Shown piece after piece: positions 33,387 through 42,848 of a DNA stretch of 64,000 bases; position 1 is the stretch's first letter; every line of letters starts with the position of its first letter. Source of the stretch: JADJPO01 sp963724535 (GTDB taxonomy: Bacteria > Actinomycetota > Actinomycetes > Actinomycetales > Kineosporiaceae); assembly GCA_963724535.1 (NCBI GenBank), contig CAVRVD010000004.1:6670-70669 (forward strand), in the 5' to 3' direction. The translations under genes were made by a program, and so were the position numbers. The notes beneath the pieces were generated by a model that worked only from the letters and a program-made list of their open reading frames with translations, was not told the origin of the DNA and searched no databases.

Positions 33387-36185
33387 GTGGCTACCAAGCC
33401 CGCCCACAGCGGCTCGACCCCGACGGGCAAGCGCCTGGTCATCGTCGAGTCGCCGAAGAAGGCGCGCACCCTCGCCGGCTACCTCGGGTCCGGGTTCGAG
33501 GTCGAGGCGAGCGTCGGGCACATCCGTGACCTGCCACAGCCCAGCGAGCTGCCCGCTGACATGAAGAAGGGGCCGTACGGCAAGTTCGCAGTGGACGTCG
33601 AGAACGGCTTCGACGCCTACTACGTCGTCGACGCGGACAAACGCGGCAAGGTCACCGAGTTGAAGCGGGCGCTCAAGGACGCCGACGAGCTCTACCTGGC
33701 CACCGACGAGGATCGTGAGGGCGAGGCGATCGCCTGGCACCTGCTGGAGGTGCTCAAGCCCAAGATCCCGGTACGTCGGATGGTCTTTCATGAGATCACC
33801 CGAGAAGCGATCCAACGGGCCCTGGGCGAGACCCGTGACCTCGACGAGCGTCTGGTGGACGCCCAGGAGACCCGCCGGATCCTGGACCGGCTCTTCGGCT
33901 ACGAGGTCTCCCCGGTGCTGTGGCGCAAGGTCCGAGCCGGGCTGAGCGCCGGTCGGGTGCAGTCGGTGGCTACCCGGATGGTGGTCGAGCGTGAGCGGGA
34001 GCGGATGGCCTTCCGCTCGGCGTCCTACTGGGACCTGACCGGTCGATTCGCGGCGGAGCGGGGCACCGACGCTGAGGTGTTCACCGCGCGCCTGGTCGGA
34101 CTGGACGGCGTCCGGGTCGCCACCGGCCGTGACTTCACCGACACCGGGGAGTTCACCGCGGCTGCTGCCCGCGCCGGAGTGGTCCGGCTGGACGGCGAGC
34201 GGGCGCACGCCCTGGCCGGGCACCTGATCGACGGTCCGGTGAGCGTCACCTCGGTCGAGGAGAAGCCGTACACCCGTCGTCCGGCGGCACCGTTCACCAC
34301 CTCCACGCTGCAACAGGAGGCCGCGCGCAAGCTGCGGTTCTCCTCGCGTCAGACGATGCGGGTGGCGCAGAGCCTGTACGAGAACGGCCACATCACCTAC
34401 ATGCGCACCGACTCGGTGGTCCTGTCCACCGAGGCGGTCACCGCCGCCCGCACCCAGGCCGCACAGCTCTACGGGCCCGAGTACGTCCCCGATCGACCGC
34501 GCACGTATACCGGCAAGGCGAAGAACGCCCAGGAGGCACACGAGGCGATCCGTCCGGCCGGGGACTCCTTCCGCACCCCTGGTCAGGTCGCCGCCGAGCT
34601 GCGCGGCGACGAGTTCCGGCTCTATGAGCTGATCTGGAAACGCACGGTGGCCTCGCAGATGGCCGACGCCCGGGGGTCGACCGCCTCGGTGCGGCTCGCG
34701 GTCACCCCGCGGGTCGGCTCCGCCGAGATCGGCCCGGGTGAGCGGGTCGACCGGGCCGAGTTCGCGGCGTCCGGAACGGTGATCACCTTCCGTGGCTTCC
34801 TCGCCGCCTACGAGGAGGGCCGCGACGCGGGCCGGGACGACGAGAGCGCGGGCGCCGGTCAGGACCGGCGACTGCCGGTGCTGGAGCGTGGCCAGGCGCT
34901 GACCGGGTCGGACTACACCGCCGAGGGCCACGAGACCTCGCCGCCGCCGCGGTACACCGAGGCGAGCCTGGTCAAGGCCTTGGAGGAGCGGGGGATCGGG
35001 CGCCCGTCGACCTACGCCGCGACCATCTCGACGATCCAGGACCGCGGCTACATCGTCACGAAGGGTTCGGCGCTGGTACCGACCTGGCTGGCCTTCTCGG
35101 TGACCCGGCTGCTGGAGGAGCACTTCGCCCGCCTCGTCGACTACGACTTCACCGCGGCGATGGAGGAGGACCTGGACCGGATCGCCCGCGGCGAGCAGGA
35201 ACGCGTGGCCTGGCTGTCCCGGTTCTACTTCGGCGACTCCTCCGTGACCGCCGGGTCCGCCGGTGGCGCATCGCCGGCGCTGTCCGGTCTCAAGCCGTTG
35301 GTGGACAGCCTCGGCGACATCGACGCCCGCGACCTCAACACGGTGCCGCTCGGTGAGGGGCTCGTGCTGCGGGTGGGCCGCTACGGGCCCTACCTCGAGG
35401 CACCGGGCGAGGACGGCGAGGAGCCGCGGCGGGCCAGCGTGCCGGACGACGTGGCGCCCGACGAGCTGACCGTTGCCAAGGCCCGGGAGCTGTTGGAGAC
35501 CCAGGGCGACGGGGACCGGGAGCTCGGGCTCGATCCGACGACCGGTCGGATGATCGTGGCACGATCGGGGCGGTTCGGGCCCTACGTCACCGAGGTGCTC
35601 GAGGACGACGCGGCCAAGGGTGCCAAGCCGCGCACCGCCAGCCTGTTCCGGTCGATGCAGCTGGCCGCCGTGGGCCTGGACGACGCGCTGCGGTTGCTCT
35701 CGCTGCCGCGGGTGGTCGGGGTCGACCCGGGGACCGGTGAGGAGATCACCGCCCAGAGCGGTCGGTACGGCCCGTACCTGCGCAGGGGCAGCGACTCGCG
35801 CTCGCTGACCGGCGAGGAGCAGATCTTCGACATCTCCCTGGACGAGGCGCTGGCCATCTACGCCCAGCCCAAGCAGCGTGGGCGGGCCGCCGCTGCGCCG
35901 CCGCTGCGCGAGCTCGGTCCGGACCCGGTCAGCGGAACACCGGTCGTGGTCAAGGACGGCCGGTTCGGTCCCTACGTCACCGACGGGACGACGAACGCCA
36001 CCCTGCGCAAGGGAGACGACGTCGAGACGGTGACCCTGGAGCGCGGCGCCGAGCTGCTCGCCGAGAAGCGGGCCCGGGGGCCGGTCAAGCGGACGGCCAA
36101 GAAGGCCACCGCCAAGAAGAGCACCGCCAAGAAGAGCACGGCCAAGAAGAGCACCGCCAAGAAGGCCACCGCCAAGCCCGCGTAG
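33387..36185 (+). CDS. topA: DNA topoisomerase I
   Basis: Type IA topoisomerase that relaxes negative supercoils, 932 residues. The Toprim domain opens with VIVESPKKARTLAGYLG, DEDREGEAIAWHL follows at ~residue 110, and the catalytic tyrosine is Y338 in ITYMRTDS. The C-terminus has several topoisomerase C-terminal repeats (GRYGPYL/GRFGPYV) instead of zinc fingers, then a lysine/alanine tail with repeated KKSTA units. Both traits are typical of actinobacterial TopA. The GTG start follows CGGAGACATGCATC. It heads a plus-strand run that continues with a small gene, the MFS-thymidylate kinase fusion and holB. Confidence 0.97.
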   Translation: MATKPAHSGSTPTGKRLVIVESPKKARTLAGYLGSGFEVEASVGHIRDLPQPSELPADMKKGPYGKFAVDVENGFDAYYVVDADKRGKVTELKRALKDADELYLATDEDREGEAIAWHLLEVLKPKIPVRRMVFHEITREAIQRALGETRDLDERLVDAQETRRILDRLFGYEVSPVLWRKVRAGLSAGRVQSVATRMVVERERERMAFRSASYWDLTGRFAAERGTDAEVFTARLVGLDGVRVATGRDFTDTGEFTAAAARAGVVRLDGERAHALAGHLIDGPVSVTSVEEKPYTRRPAAPFTTSTLQQEAARKLRFSSRQTMRVAQSLYENGHITYMRTDSVVLSTEAVTAARTQAAQLYGPEYVPDRPRTYTGKAKNAQEAHEAIRPAGDSFRTPGQVAAELRGDEFRLYELIWKRTVASQMADARGSTASVRLAVTPRVGSAEIGPGERVDRAEFAASGTVITFRGFLAAYEEGRDAGRDDESAGAGQDRRLPVLERGQALTGSDYTAEGHETSPPPRYTEASLVKALEERGIGRPSTYAATISTIQDRGYIVTKGSALVPTWLAFSVTRLLEEHFARLVDYDFTAAMEEDLDRIARGEQERVAWLSRFYFGDSSVTAGSAGGASPALSGLKPLVDSLGDIDARDLNTVPLGEGLVLRVGRYGPYLEAPGEDGEEPRRASVPDDVAPDELTVAKARELLETQGDGDRELGLDPTTGRMIVARSGRFGPYVTEVLEDDAAKGAKPRTASLFRSMQLAAVGLDDALRLLSLPRVVGVDPGTGEEITAQSGRYGPYLRRGSDSRSLTGEEQIFDISLDEALAIYAQPKQRGRAAAAPPLRELGPDPVSGTPVVVKDGRFGPYVTDGTTNATLRKGDDVETVTLERGAELLAEKRARGPVKRTAKKATAKKSTAKKSTAKKSTAKKATAKPA

Positions 36186-36299
36186 TAGGCCGCGTAGTAG
36201 GAGGCGACGTCCCGTCGAGTGATGTGGCCTTGGCGGGAGCCAGGCTGAGCCATCCGGGCTACCGTGGGAGCACGTGTTCGTACGACGGTGGGGGTGGCC

Positions 36300-36605
36300 A
36301 TGCCCACCTGGCAGGAGAAGGTCGCCGATACGTTGCTGCGGCGCGTCCGGCGAGTGGACGTCGACCCGTTCAGCGCACTCGAGGTGCAGGTGTCCCTGGG
36401 CAGGGTCGAGACACACATCGAGGCGCTGCTGGCCGACGAGAGCCGCTTCGCCCGCGGTCATCATCTGAGGGCGGCGCGGCTGGCCTATGACCACCTGCTG
36501 GACCAGGCCTGCCGGATGGCGGAGGTGACCGACCTGCCCAGGGATCCCCAGGTCCGCAGGGTCCTCGCCGAGGCCGAGCTGCGCTCCCGGGGCTGGACCT
36601 GGTGA
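36300..36605 (+). CDS. Small hypothetical protein
   Basis: A 101-residue, charged, mostly helical protein that I do not recognise. The ATG at 36300 is chosen because GGGGGTGG stands just before it; a GTG 36 bases upstream is in frame. The sequence has many Arg and Glu residues and no membrane segment, cysteine pair or known motif. It lies 115 bases after topA and 49 bases before the MFS-tmk gene in the same direction. Codon use matches the neighbours, so it is probably a real gene. Confidence 0.7.
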   Translation: MPTWQEKVADTLLRRVRRVDVDPFSALEVQVSLGRVETHIEALLADESRFARGHHLRAARLAYDHLLDQACRMAEVTDLPRDPQVRRVLAEAELRSRGWTW

Positions 36606-36653
36606 TTGGGTGAAGGGTCCCGACCTGTCCCACGGCGCCGTTAGCCTGGTCCG

Positions 36654-39641
36654 GTGGTGAGCCACGCTCCCACCGCCGAGGCGGTGGACACCGATCCGGC
36701 ACCGGACCACGACGTCCGCGCCGTCCTTCGGCTGGTCCCCTTCCGGCGGTTGTGGCTCGCGGACGGACTGTCCAGCCTCGGCGACTGGCTGGGGCTGTTC
36801 GCGACCGCCGCGCTGGCCCGATCGCTGGCCGGGGACTCCGACGCGGCGAAGAACTTCGCCTTCGCCGGGGTGTTCATGCTGCGGCTGGCCCCGGCGGTGG
36901 TGCTGGGCCCGCTCGCGGGGGCGATGGCAGACCGGTTGGACCGGCGCCTGACGATGGTGGTCGGCGACCTGCTGCGGTTCGCGCTGTTCGCCTCGATCGT
37001 GCTGGTCGGCACCCTGCCCTGGTTGTTCATCGCGACGGTGCTCATCGAGTGCGTGGCGCTGTTCTGGGGTCCGGCGAACGACGCTACGATCCCCAACCTG
37101 GTGCCGCGGCGGCGACTCGAGGCGGCCAACCAGCTCAACCTGGCGGCCACCTATGGGTCGGCGCCGGTCGCGGCCGGGCTCTACGCCGTCCTGGCGGCGG
37201 TCGCCGACTCCATGACGGCCGCTACCGTGCCCGGGGACATCAACCCGCTGACGGTCAAGGTGGCGCTCTGGGTGAACGCCCTGACCTTCCTGGTGTCGGC
37301 GTTGGTTGTCTCCCGGCTGCACTTGCCCGACACCGGGGCCCGGGAGGCGGCGCGGGAGCGCGGCGTGATGGGCTCGATCCTGGACGGCTGGCGGTTCGTC
37401 GGAACCTCACGGGTGGCCCGCGGTCTCGTGCTCGGCATGCTCGGGGCGTTCGCGGCCGGCGGGTTCGTGGTCGGGCTGTCCCAGACCTACGTCAACGACC
37501 TCGACGCCGGGCAGGCGGGGTTCGGGGTGCTGTTCGGGGCGGTGTTCATCGGTCTGGCGGTCGGCATGTGGGTCGGGCCGCGGGCCCTTGGGGGATTCTC
37601 GCGTCGGCGCCTGTTCGGGCTCGCCCTGGTCGCCGCGGGTGGCAGCCTGGTCGGGCTGGCCCTGATGCTGAACCTGGTCGTCGCGGTGCTGTTCACGGTC
37701 GCCGTCGGCGTGTGCGGCGGGGTGGCCTGGGTGACGGGGTACACCCTGCTCGGGCTGGAGGTCGGCGACGAGGTGCGTGGGCGGACCTTCGCCTTCTTGA
37801 ACTCGGCCTCGCGCGTCGTCCTGGTTCTGGTGCTGGGCGCCGGACCGGCGGCTGCGGCACTGATCGGCACTCACACCGTGTCGCTTCCAGGGGGCGCAAG
37901 CCTGCAGTACAGAGGCGCGGCGTGGGTGTTCGCGCTGGCGGGGCTGATCGCCATGCTGACGGGCGCGATCGCCTACCGGCAGATGAATGAGCGCAAGGGC
38001 ACCCCGCTGCATGCGGACCGGGCGAAGGCACGGGCCAGCCGTCAGGGGGCGCCGCGATCGGGTGCGCGTCCGCACAGCGGCTGGTTCATCGCGTTCGAGG
38101 GCGGCGACGGGACCGGCAAGTCCACCCAGGCCCGGCTGCTCGCCGACTGGCTGCGTGGCGACCAGGGTCACGACGTGGTGCTGACCCGCGAGCCGGGAGC
38201 CACGGCCGTCGGGGTGCGGCTGCGCGAGGTACTACTCGGCGAGGGCGAGGCGGTCGGCCCGCGCGCCGAGGCGCTGCTGTTCGCCGCGGACCGGGCGCAT
38301 CATGTCGACTCCCTGGTGGCGCCGGCCCTGGCCCGTGGGGCGATCGTCATCACCGACCGGTACGTGGACTCCTCGATCGCCTACCAGGGCGCCGGCCGGT
38401 CGCTGGACGTCGAGGACGTCGACTACATCTCCCGATGGGCCACCGGGGGTCTGGCGCCCGACCTGACCGTGCTGTTGGACGTGCCGCCGGAGATCTCCCG
38501 GGTGCGCCGGGCCAACGACCCCACCCGGACCGGGGCGGACAAGCTCGAGTCCCAACCGGCGGACTTCCACGAGCGGGCCCGGCACGGCTTCCTGGAACTG
38601 GCGCGACGAGAGCCGGGTCGCTACCTCGTGCTGGACGGATCGGACCCGCGCAAGGAGATCCAGGACGCGATCCGGGCCAGGGTGCGCGACATCGTGCCGA
38701 TCTCCCGCAAGCGTCGGGCGGAGCTGGCGGCCCGGTTGGCCGCCGAGGAGGACGCCCGCAGGCGCCGGGCCGCCGCCGAGGCCGAGGTGCTGCGCCTGGA
38801 CGCCGAGCTGCGGGGCCGCAGCCGGGACGAGGCCCTGGAGCGCCAGGAGGCCCGCCGCCGGGCCCGTGAGGAGGCCGAGCGTCAGCTTCAGGAGGAGGCG
38901 GAGCGCCAGCTTCAGGAGGAGACTCGGCTGGCCGTGGAGGCGCTCGCCGGGGAGGAGATCGTCGCGGCGTTGGCTCAGCCGACGTCCCCAGTCGACACCA
39001 CCATTGGCGAGGCCGGGCCCGAGGCGGGGCCGGAAGCTGCAACCGGTGATCCCGCGCCCGAGGTATCGCCGTCCCCGCGCCCGATCGCAGACTCGTTCCC
39101 GACCTCTTTGCCGGCGCCGATCCCACCGGGTGTCGCGTCGCCGGGCCGACCGGCCGAGCCGGTGGATCGGGCCGCTCCGGATGCCCTGGCCGTTGCGGAC
39201 ACCGGTGACGCGGTGCGCGCCGAGCCGTCGGCTCCGGCACCGGCCCGGCGGTCCGGACGGCACGCCGGCGAGCACACGCTGATCGTGCCGGTCCGCCCGT
39301 GGTTCTCCGCCGATTCGGAGGAGACGCCCAGGCCGCCGGTCCCGACCCGGCACTGGGCCACGGAGCCGGATGACGTGGTCGAGGACCTGGGGCCGGAGGA
39401 TGGTGCGCCGGTGAGCGGTTCGCTCTGGCTCGGCGAGACCGAGTCGCTGCCGATCGTTAGTGACCCGATCGGTCGTGTCGGTCCGGAGGTCCCGAATGGT
39501 CTTTCGGCGAGGACCGAGCGCGCCCGGGCTGACGTCCCGGATCCGCCGACGGCGGGGGATGTGGCGGCTGCCGCGGACCGGGAGTCCGACGACCAGTTCG
39601 ACCTGCGTGAGGAGATCTTCGGTCACCGGGGCCTGTGGTGA
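36654..39641 (+). CDS. tmk: MFS transporter - thymidylate kinase fusion protein
   Basis: A 995-residue bifunctional protein. Residues ~25-450 form an MFS-type transporter with about 12 hydrophobic segments. Residues ~475-690 are a complete dTMP kinase: P-loop FEGGDGTGKST near 482, TREPGAT, DRYVDSSIAYQGAGR and a TGADKLE-type lid. This kinase phosphorylates dTMP in dTTP synthesis and should be the cell's essential copy unless another exists. The last ~300 residues are a charged EAR-rich coiled-coil stretch followed by an acidic, Pro/Ala-rich disordered tail. The fusion is known in several actinobacteria, but the transporter's cargo is not established. It overlaps holB by 4 bases (GTGA), so translation is coupled. 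Confidence 0.92.
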   Translation: MVSHAPTAEAVDTDPAPDHDVRAVLRLVPFRRLWLADGLSSLGDWLGLFATAALARSLAGDSDAAKNFAFAGVFMLRLAPAVVLGPLAGAMADRLDRRLTMVVGDLLRFALFASIVLVGTLPWLFIATVLIECVALFWGPANDATIPNLVPRRRLEAANQLNLAATYGSAPVAAGLYAVLAAVADSMTAATVPGDINPLTVKVALWVNALTFLVSALVVSRLHLPDTGAREAARERGVMGSILDGWRFVGTSRVARGLVLGMLGAFAAGGFVVGLSQTYVNDLDAGQAGFGVLFGAVFIGLAVGMWVGPRALGGFSRRRLFGLALVAAGGSLVGLALMLNLVVAVLFTVAVGVCGGVAWVTGYTLLGLEVGDEVRGRTFAFLNSASRVVLVLVLGAGPAAAALIGTHTVSLPGGASLQYRGAAWVFALAGLIAMLTGAIAYRQMNERKGTPLHADRAKARASRQGAPRSGARPHSGWFIAFEGGDGTGKSTQARLLADWLRGDQGHDVVLTREPGATAVGVRLREVLLGEGEAVGPRAEALLFAADRAHHVDSLVAPALARGAIVITDRYVDSSIAYQGAGRSLDVEDVDYISRWATGGLAPDLTVLLDVPPEISRVRRANDPTRTGADKLESQPADFHERARHGFLELARREPGRYLVLDGSDPRKEIQDAIRARVRDIVPISRKRRAELAARLAAEEDARRRRAAAEAEVLRLDAELRGRSRDEALERQEARRRAREEAERQLQEEAERQLQEETRLAVEALAGEEIVAALAQPTSPVDTTIGEAGPEAGPEAATGDPAPEVSPSPRPIADSFPTSLPAPIPPGVASPGRPAEPVDRAAPDALAVADTGDAVRAEPSAPAPARRSGRHAGEHTLIVPVRPWFSADSEETPRPPVPTRHWATEPDDVVEDLGPEDGAPVSGSLWLGETESLPIVSDPIGRVGPEVPNGLSARTERARADVPDPPTAGDVAAAADRESDDQFDLREEIFGHRGLW

Positions 39642-40837
39642 GCGTCTGGGCCGATCTGGTCGGCCAGGACGTCGCGGTGTCGGTGCTTCGGCGTGCCGCC
39701 GAGGCCGGTGGCACCGCCGACGAGGACCAGGCGATGGCGGCCTCCCGGTCCGCGGCGATGTCCCATGCCTGGTTGCTCACCGGGCCCCCGGGTAGCGGTC
39801 GGTCCACTGCGGCCCGGGCGTTCGCGGCGGCTCTGCAGTGCGGGCAGTCCCCGCCTGGGTGCGGCACCTGCCTGGACTGCCGCACGGCGCTGGCCGGAGC
39901 ACACCCCGACGTCGCCCTGGTCGCGACCGAGCACGTGCACCTGCGGGTGGAGGACGTGCGGCCGCTGGTGACGCTGGCACAGCAGCGTCCGTCCCACGGT
40001 CGGTGGCGGGTGATCGTTGTCGAGGACGCCGACCGGTTGGGCGACACCTCCGGAAACGTGCTGCTCAAGGCGATCGAGGAGCCGCCGCCGCGGACGGTCT
40101 GGCTGCTGTGCGCGCCCAGTCCGGACGACGTGCTGATGACGATCCGGTCGCGGTGCCGGCAGGTGGGGCTGCGGATCCCACCGGCTGCCGACGTGGCGGC
40201 CCTGCTGGTGCGACGGCACGGGGTGGATCCGGCGTTGGCCGCGTACGCGGCGCGCGCCGCCGACAGCCACGTCGGGCTGGCCCGGCGGCTGGCGACGGAC
40301 GAGGGGGCCCGGATCCGCCGGCGGGAGATCCTGCGGCTGCCCCGGCAGCTGTCCAGCGTCGGCGCCGCAGTGATGGCGGCCGCGCAGCTGGTGGAGGTGT
40401 CCGCCGAGGAGGCCAAGGCGTCCTCGACCGAGCGGGACGCGGCCGAACGGGCGGCCTTGCTGCACGCCCTGGGCGCCGAGGGCGGCGGGAGCCTGCCTCC
40501 GGCGGTCCGTTCGCAGCTGCGGGCGCTGGAGGAGAACCACAAGCGGCGGGCGACTCGGGCGCAGCGCGACGTGTTGGACCGGGCGCTGGTGGACCTGACC
40601 TCGTTCTACCGGGACGTACTGATGCTGCAGCTCGGTGCCGCCGTGGACCTGACGAACGCGGATCTGCTGGATGAGCTGGCGCCGGTGGGGGCGGCGTCGA
40701 CGCCGGAGCTGAGCCTGATCAGGATGGAGGCGATCGGGCTGGCCCGGGAGCGGATCGCAGCGAACGTGGCGCCGCTGCTGGCGGTGGAGGCGCTGATGGT
40801 GAGTCTGTTGGGGGCCGGGCACCTGGCCGGGGTCTGA
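39638..40837 (+). CDS. holB: DNA polymerase III delta' subunit
   Basis: Clamp-loader subunit that helps place the sliding clamp at primer sites; 399 residues from the GTG at 39638, which overlaps the tmk stop by 4 bases. An in-frame GTG one codon earlier is also possible. AAA+ signatures are visible: GPPGSGRST (Walker A-like with arginine where lysine is usual, as in non-hydrolysing delta' subunits), a zinc-type cysteine cluster (CGQSPPGCGTCLDC), VVEDADRL and the SRC sensor motif. The C-terminal half is the helical collar domain. Adjacency of tmk and holB is the normal arrangement in many bacteria. Confidence 0.92.
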   Translation: MSVWADLVGQDVAVSVLRRAAEAGGTADEDQAMAASRSAAMSHAWLLTGPPGSGRSTAARAFAAALQCGQSPPGCGTCLDCRTALAGAHPDVALVATEHVHLRVEDVRPLVTLAQQRPSHGRWRVIVVEDADRLGDTSGNVLLKAIEEPPPRTVWLLCAPSPDDVLMTIRSRCRQVGLRIPPAADVAALLVRRHGVDPALAAYAARAADSHVGLARRLATDEGARIRRREILRLPRQLSSVGAAVMAAAQLVEVSAEEAKASSTERDAAERAALLHALGAEGGGSLPPAVRSQLRALEENHKRRATRAQRDVLDRALVDLTSFYRDVLMLQLGAAVDLTNADLLDELAPVGAASTPELSLIRMEAIGLARERIAANVAPLLAVEALMVSLLGAGHLAGV

Positions 40838-40839
40838 TC

Positions 40840-40856
40840 CGGTCGCTGTGCGACCG
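40840..40856. terminator. Short hairpin between converging genes
   Basis: CGGTCG-CTGTG-CGACCG directly after the holB stop, in the 41-base gap before the converging PKD-like gene. It is a weak 6-bp stem but in the right place for a shared terminator. Confidence 0.4.
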
Positions 40857-40878
40857 AACTTCCCCGATCGATGGCAGA

Positions 40879-41664
40879 TCAGCCCACGGTGATGGCCTGT
40901 AGCTCACCGATGGTGCGGGTCGTGGTGTTCTGAACGGTTACCGGGATGACGCCCGAAGCCACCCCGTCGGTCCAGGCGACCTCCCAGAATGAGGTGGCCG
41001 TGATCGTGTAGGGGTCGGCCTGTCGCTCGTACACGTGGCCGCAGCTGGGCGACTCGGTCAGGCCGTAGGTGTCGACATAGGCGGTTCCTGTCGCGGCGGA
41101 GCCAGCGCAGGTCACGGTGGTGCCGTCGCCCATGTCCCATTCGACCGACGCAAGCGTCGCGTCGAGCGTGACGGTGACCCCGGACGACGTCACCCGTCGC
41201 GTGATGGGCCCAGCAGTCTCGGCTGTCGGGTTGTCGATCCACATCCAGATCGGGACGCCGACCGCGCCGACGTAGTCTGCTCCTTCCTCCGGAACCAGCC
41301 CGATGTCGATCGCCCGGATTTGGAGTTCAGTGACTGCCTCGCGCGCCAGCTCTTCTGGGTCTGGAGCGGATCGCGCAGCGGCAGGAGGTGACCAAGACCA
41401 GAAACCGGTCGTAATGGTGCCGAGGGCAGCGGGGTTGCATCTGTAGGCGATCAGGTTCCCGGTCGTCCGTCCTTGCCAAGCGGGATCGCCGATCGGGGGG
41501 GCGTCTGCCGGTTGGACTCGGGTCGACATGCGGGTGGAACTGCGTGACGTCCAGCACAGGCGCTCCCTGGCGCGGAGAACGGTCGGTCCCTCCGAGGTCC
41601 AGTTCCGGGGACAGACCCTCGAGACTCTGCGCGCAAGCTGATGCGAATCGGATCGCTTCTGCAC
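40879..41664 (-). CDS. PKD-like secreted protein, N-terminus damaged
   Basis: A 261-codon frame whose last ~180 residues look like an actinobacterial surface protein found near Tad pilus genes. It has IPIWMWIDN-type and VEWDMGDGTTVTC motifs, the latter typical of PKD-like beta domains, and a GHVYERQ region. The first ~60 codons from the GTG at 41664 are basic and unlike a protein core, with no signal peptide. Hydrophobic leader-like text (LLVPRLLPALLA) appears nearby in another frame (~41770-41740), so the start has probably been lost by frameshift. It follows a broken lipoprotein gene and a TadG-like gene on the same strand. Function is unknown. Confidence 0.5.
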   Translation of the reverse strand: MQKRSDSHQLARRVSRVCPRNWTSEGPTVLRARERLCWTSRSSTRMSTRVQPADAPPIGDPAWQGRTTGNLIAYRCNPAALGTITTGFWSWSPPAAARSAPDPEELAREAVTELQIRAIDIGLVPEEGADYVGAVGVPIWMWIDNPTAETAGPITRRVTSSGVTVTLDATLASVEWDMGDGTTVTCAGSAATGTAYVDTYGLTESPSCGHVYERQADPYTITATSFWEVAWTDGVASGVIPVTVQNTTTRTIGELQAITVG

Positions 41665-41766
41665 GACCCATCAACGGGCGGGTATAGGAGCCATGACAGT
41701 CCGCAAGTAGCGCCGGCAATAGTCGAGGGACTAGCAACTCTCTACCCCTTCGTTTCGTGCGCTCGG

Positions 41767-42405
41767 CTACGACCCAACCGTCCACGCCAGCGCTGGTTCG
41801 GGGTAGTAGCGAACCCAGACAGTCGTCTCCCAATAGAGTGGGTGCGCTGCTGGTCGCGGACTGACTTGCCGTGCTTGATCGAGCAAGTCGGTCTCCGTTA
41901 CATCTTCACAGGAATCGATGATTACTTCCGGAACGACCACTTGCGAGGGATCTCGATCCATGCTTACCGACGCGAACTCGCACGTTGCGTAAGACGGTTT
42001 CTCCGGACGTACGCAGTTCGTTCTCGGCTAGGTACGCGGCTTCATTCCGGGCGCTGATGAGCGCGTCGGATGCAGCAGCGATTTGAGGACTTCGGCTGGC
42101 TCTCCGCCGCCCTGGAACACTTGGTCAGTGACAGCAATGTACATTTCGTACGCCTTAAGTGCGCACTTGCGGCTGCTTGCGTTTCTTCAGGGCGCTAGGT
42201 TCGCCGGATATGTTTCGCCGCGGCTCGGTCGATGGCGACGGGCTCAGCCGAGAAGACCGGCGTCGGGGAGACTGCGCGGCCGGCTGCTGCTGGCTGCCCT
42301 CGAGGTGCTCGAGCCGGTGCACCCGGACATCGCAGTGCCGGCGAGCAACACCCAAAGGGCGAACCACGTCGTGCGCCACTGCTGCTAGGCGACGCGTCCC
42401 CTCAT
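41767..42405 (-). pseudogene. Decayed lipoprotein gene, read in three frames with a premature stop
   Basis: Starts at an ATG (42405) that overlaps the TadG-like stop as ATGA. Codon 7 is TAG (42385-42387), yet beyond it the frame still reads a lipoprotein leader (WFALWVLLAGTAMSGC). Pieces of one plausible protein follow in different frames: KAYEMYIAVTDQVFQGGGEP near 42155-42080, then ARNEAAYLAENELRTSGE, then VIIDSCEDVTETDLLDQARQ ending at 41767. The order and spacing fit a ~210-residue lipoprotein broken by at least two indels. From memory, similar lipoproteins stand next to TadE/TadG genes in other actinobacteria; I cannot confirm the family. Confidence 0.6.
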
Positions 42406-42824
42406 CGCTCCACCCCCTGTGCTGCCCGGGTGAGCCGCGCGGTCGACGTCCCGGTCACGGTCTGCGAGCCGACCCCGGCCAAGCCCAGGAACACCGGTTC
42501 GTATGTCGCGATCGTGTCGACGGTCACGGCGTCCCCTGCCACGGTCACCGAACCCCGCAGGCCGGCTGCATCCAGGTAGGCCTGCCCGGCCTGTGCGCCG
42601 CGGAACGGGTCGACCTGGGCGGGCAGTCCCTTCACGGCGCTCGGCCCGTCGGCGGCTTGCGCGGCCGCTCGTGCCGCCTGCCGCGCAACGTCCTGCGCGC
42701 GTTGCATGGCGTGCAGCTTGCCGGTCAGGTCCACTGCCATTCCCACGAAGATCACTACGATCGTCGTCGCCAGGACCATGAACACCGCCACAGATCCGCC
42801 CTCGCGGTCATCGCTGTGCGGCAC
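42402..42824 (-). CDS. TadG/TadE-like pilus assembly membrane protein
   Basis: A small protein (~140 residues) with one N-terminal hydrophobic helix (SVAVFMVLATTIVVIFVGMAVDL) and a short extracytoplasmic part. The pattern after the helix (QRAQDVARQAARAAAQA) is that of TadE/TadG minor pilin-like proteins. The GTG at 42824 has GGGGAGC before it; an earlier in-frame TTG at 42848 is possible but has no ribosome site. It heads a minus-strand run whose next two genes are damaged. No tadA, tadB or tadZ is in the window, so it may be an orphan remnant of a Tad locus. Confidence 0.7.
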   Translation of the reverse strand: MPHSDDREGGSVAVFMVLATTIVVIFVGMAVDLTGKLHAMQRAQDVARQAARAAAQAADGPSAVKGLPAQVDPFRGAQAGQAYLDAAGLRGSVTVAGDAVTVDTIATYEPVFLGLAGVGSQTVTGTSTARLTRAAQGVER

Positions 42825-42848
42825 GTCGCTCCCCACGGGCTCAGTCAA

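Noticed and set aside
33285..37322. A 1345-codon minus-strand open frame
   Set aside because: It lies antisense to topA and the MFS-tmk gene and has low-complexity, Arg/Gly/Val-rich text without motifs. Long empty frames opposite real genes are expected at this GC content.
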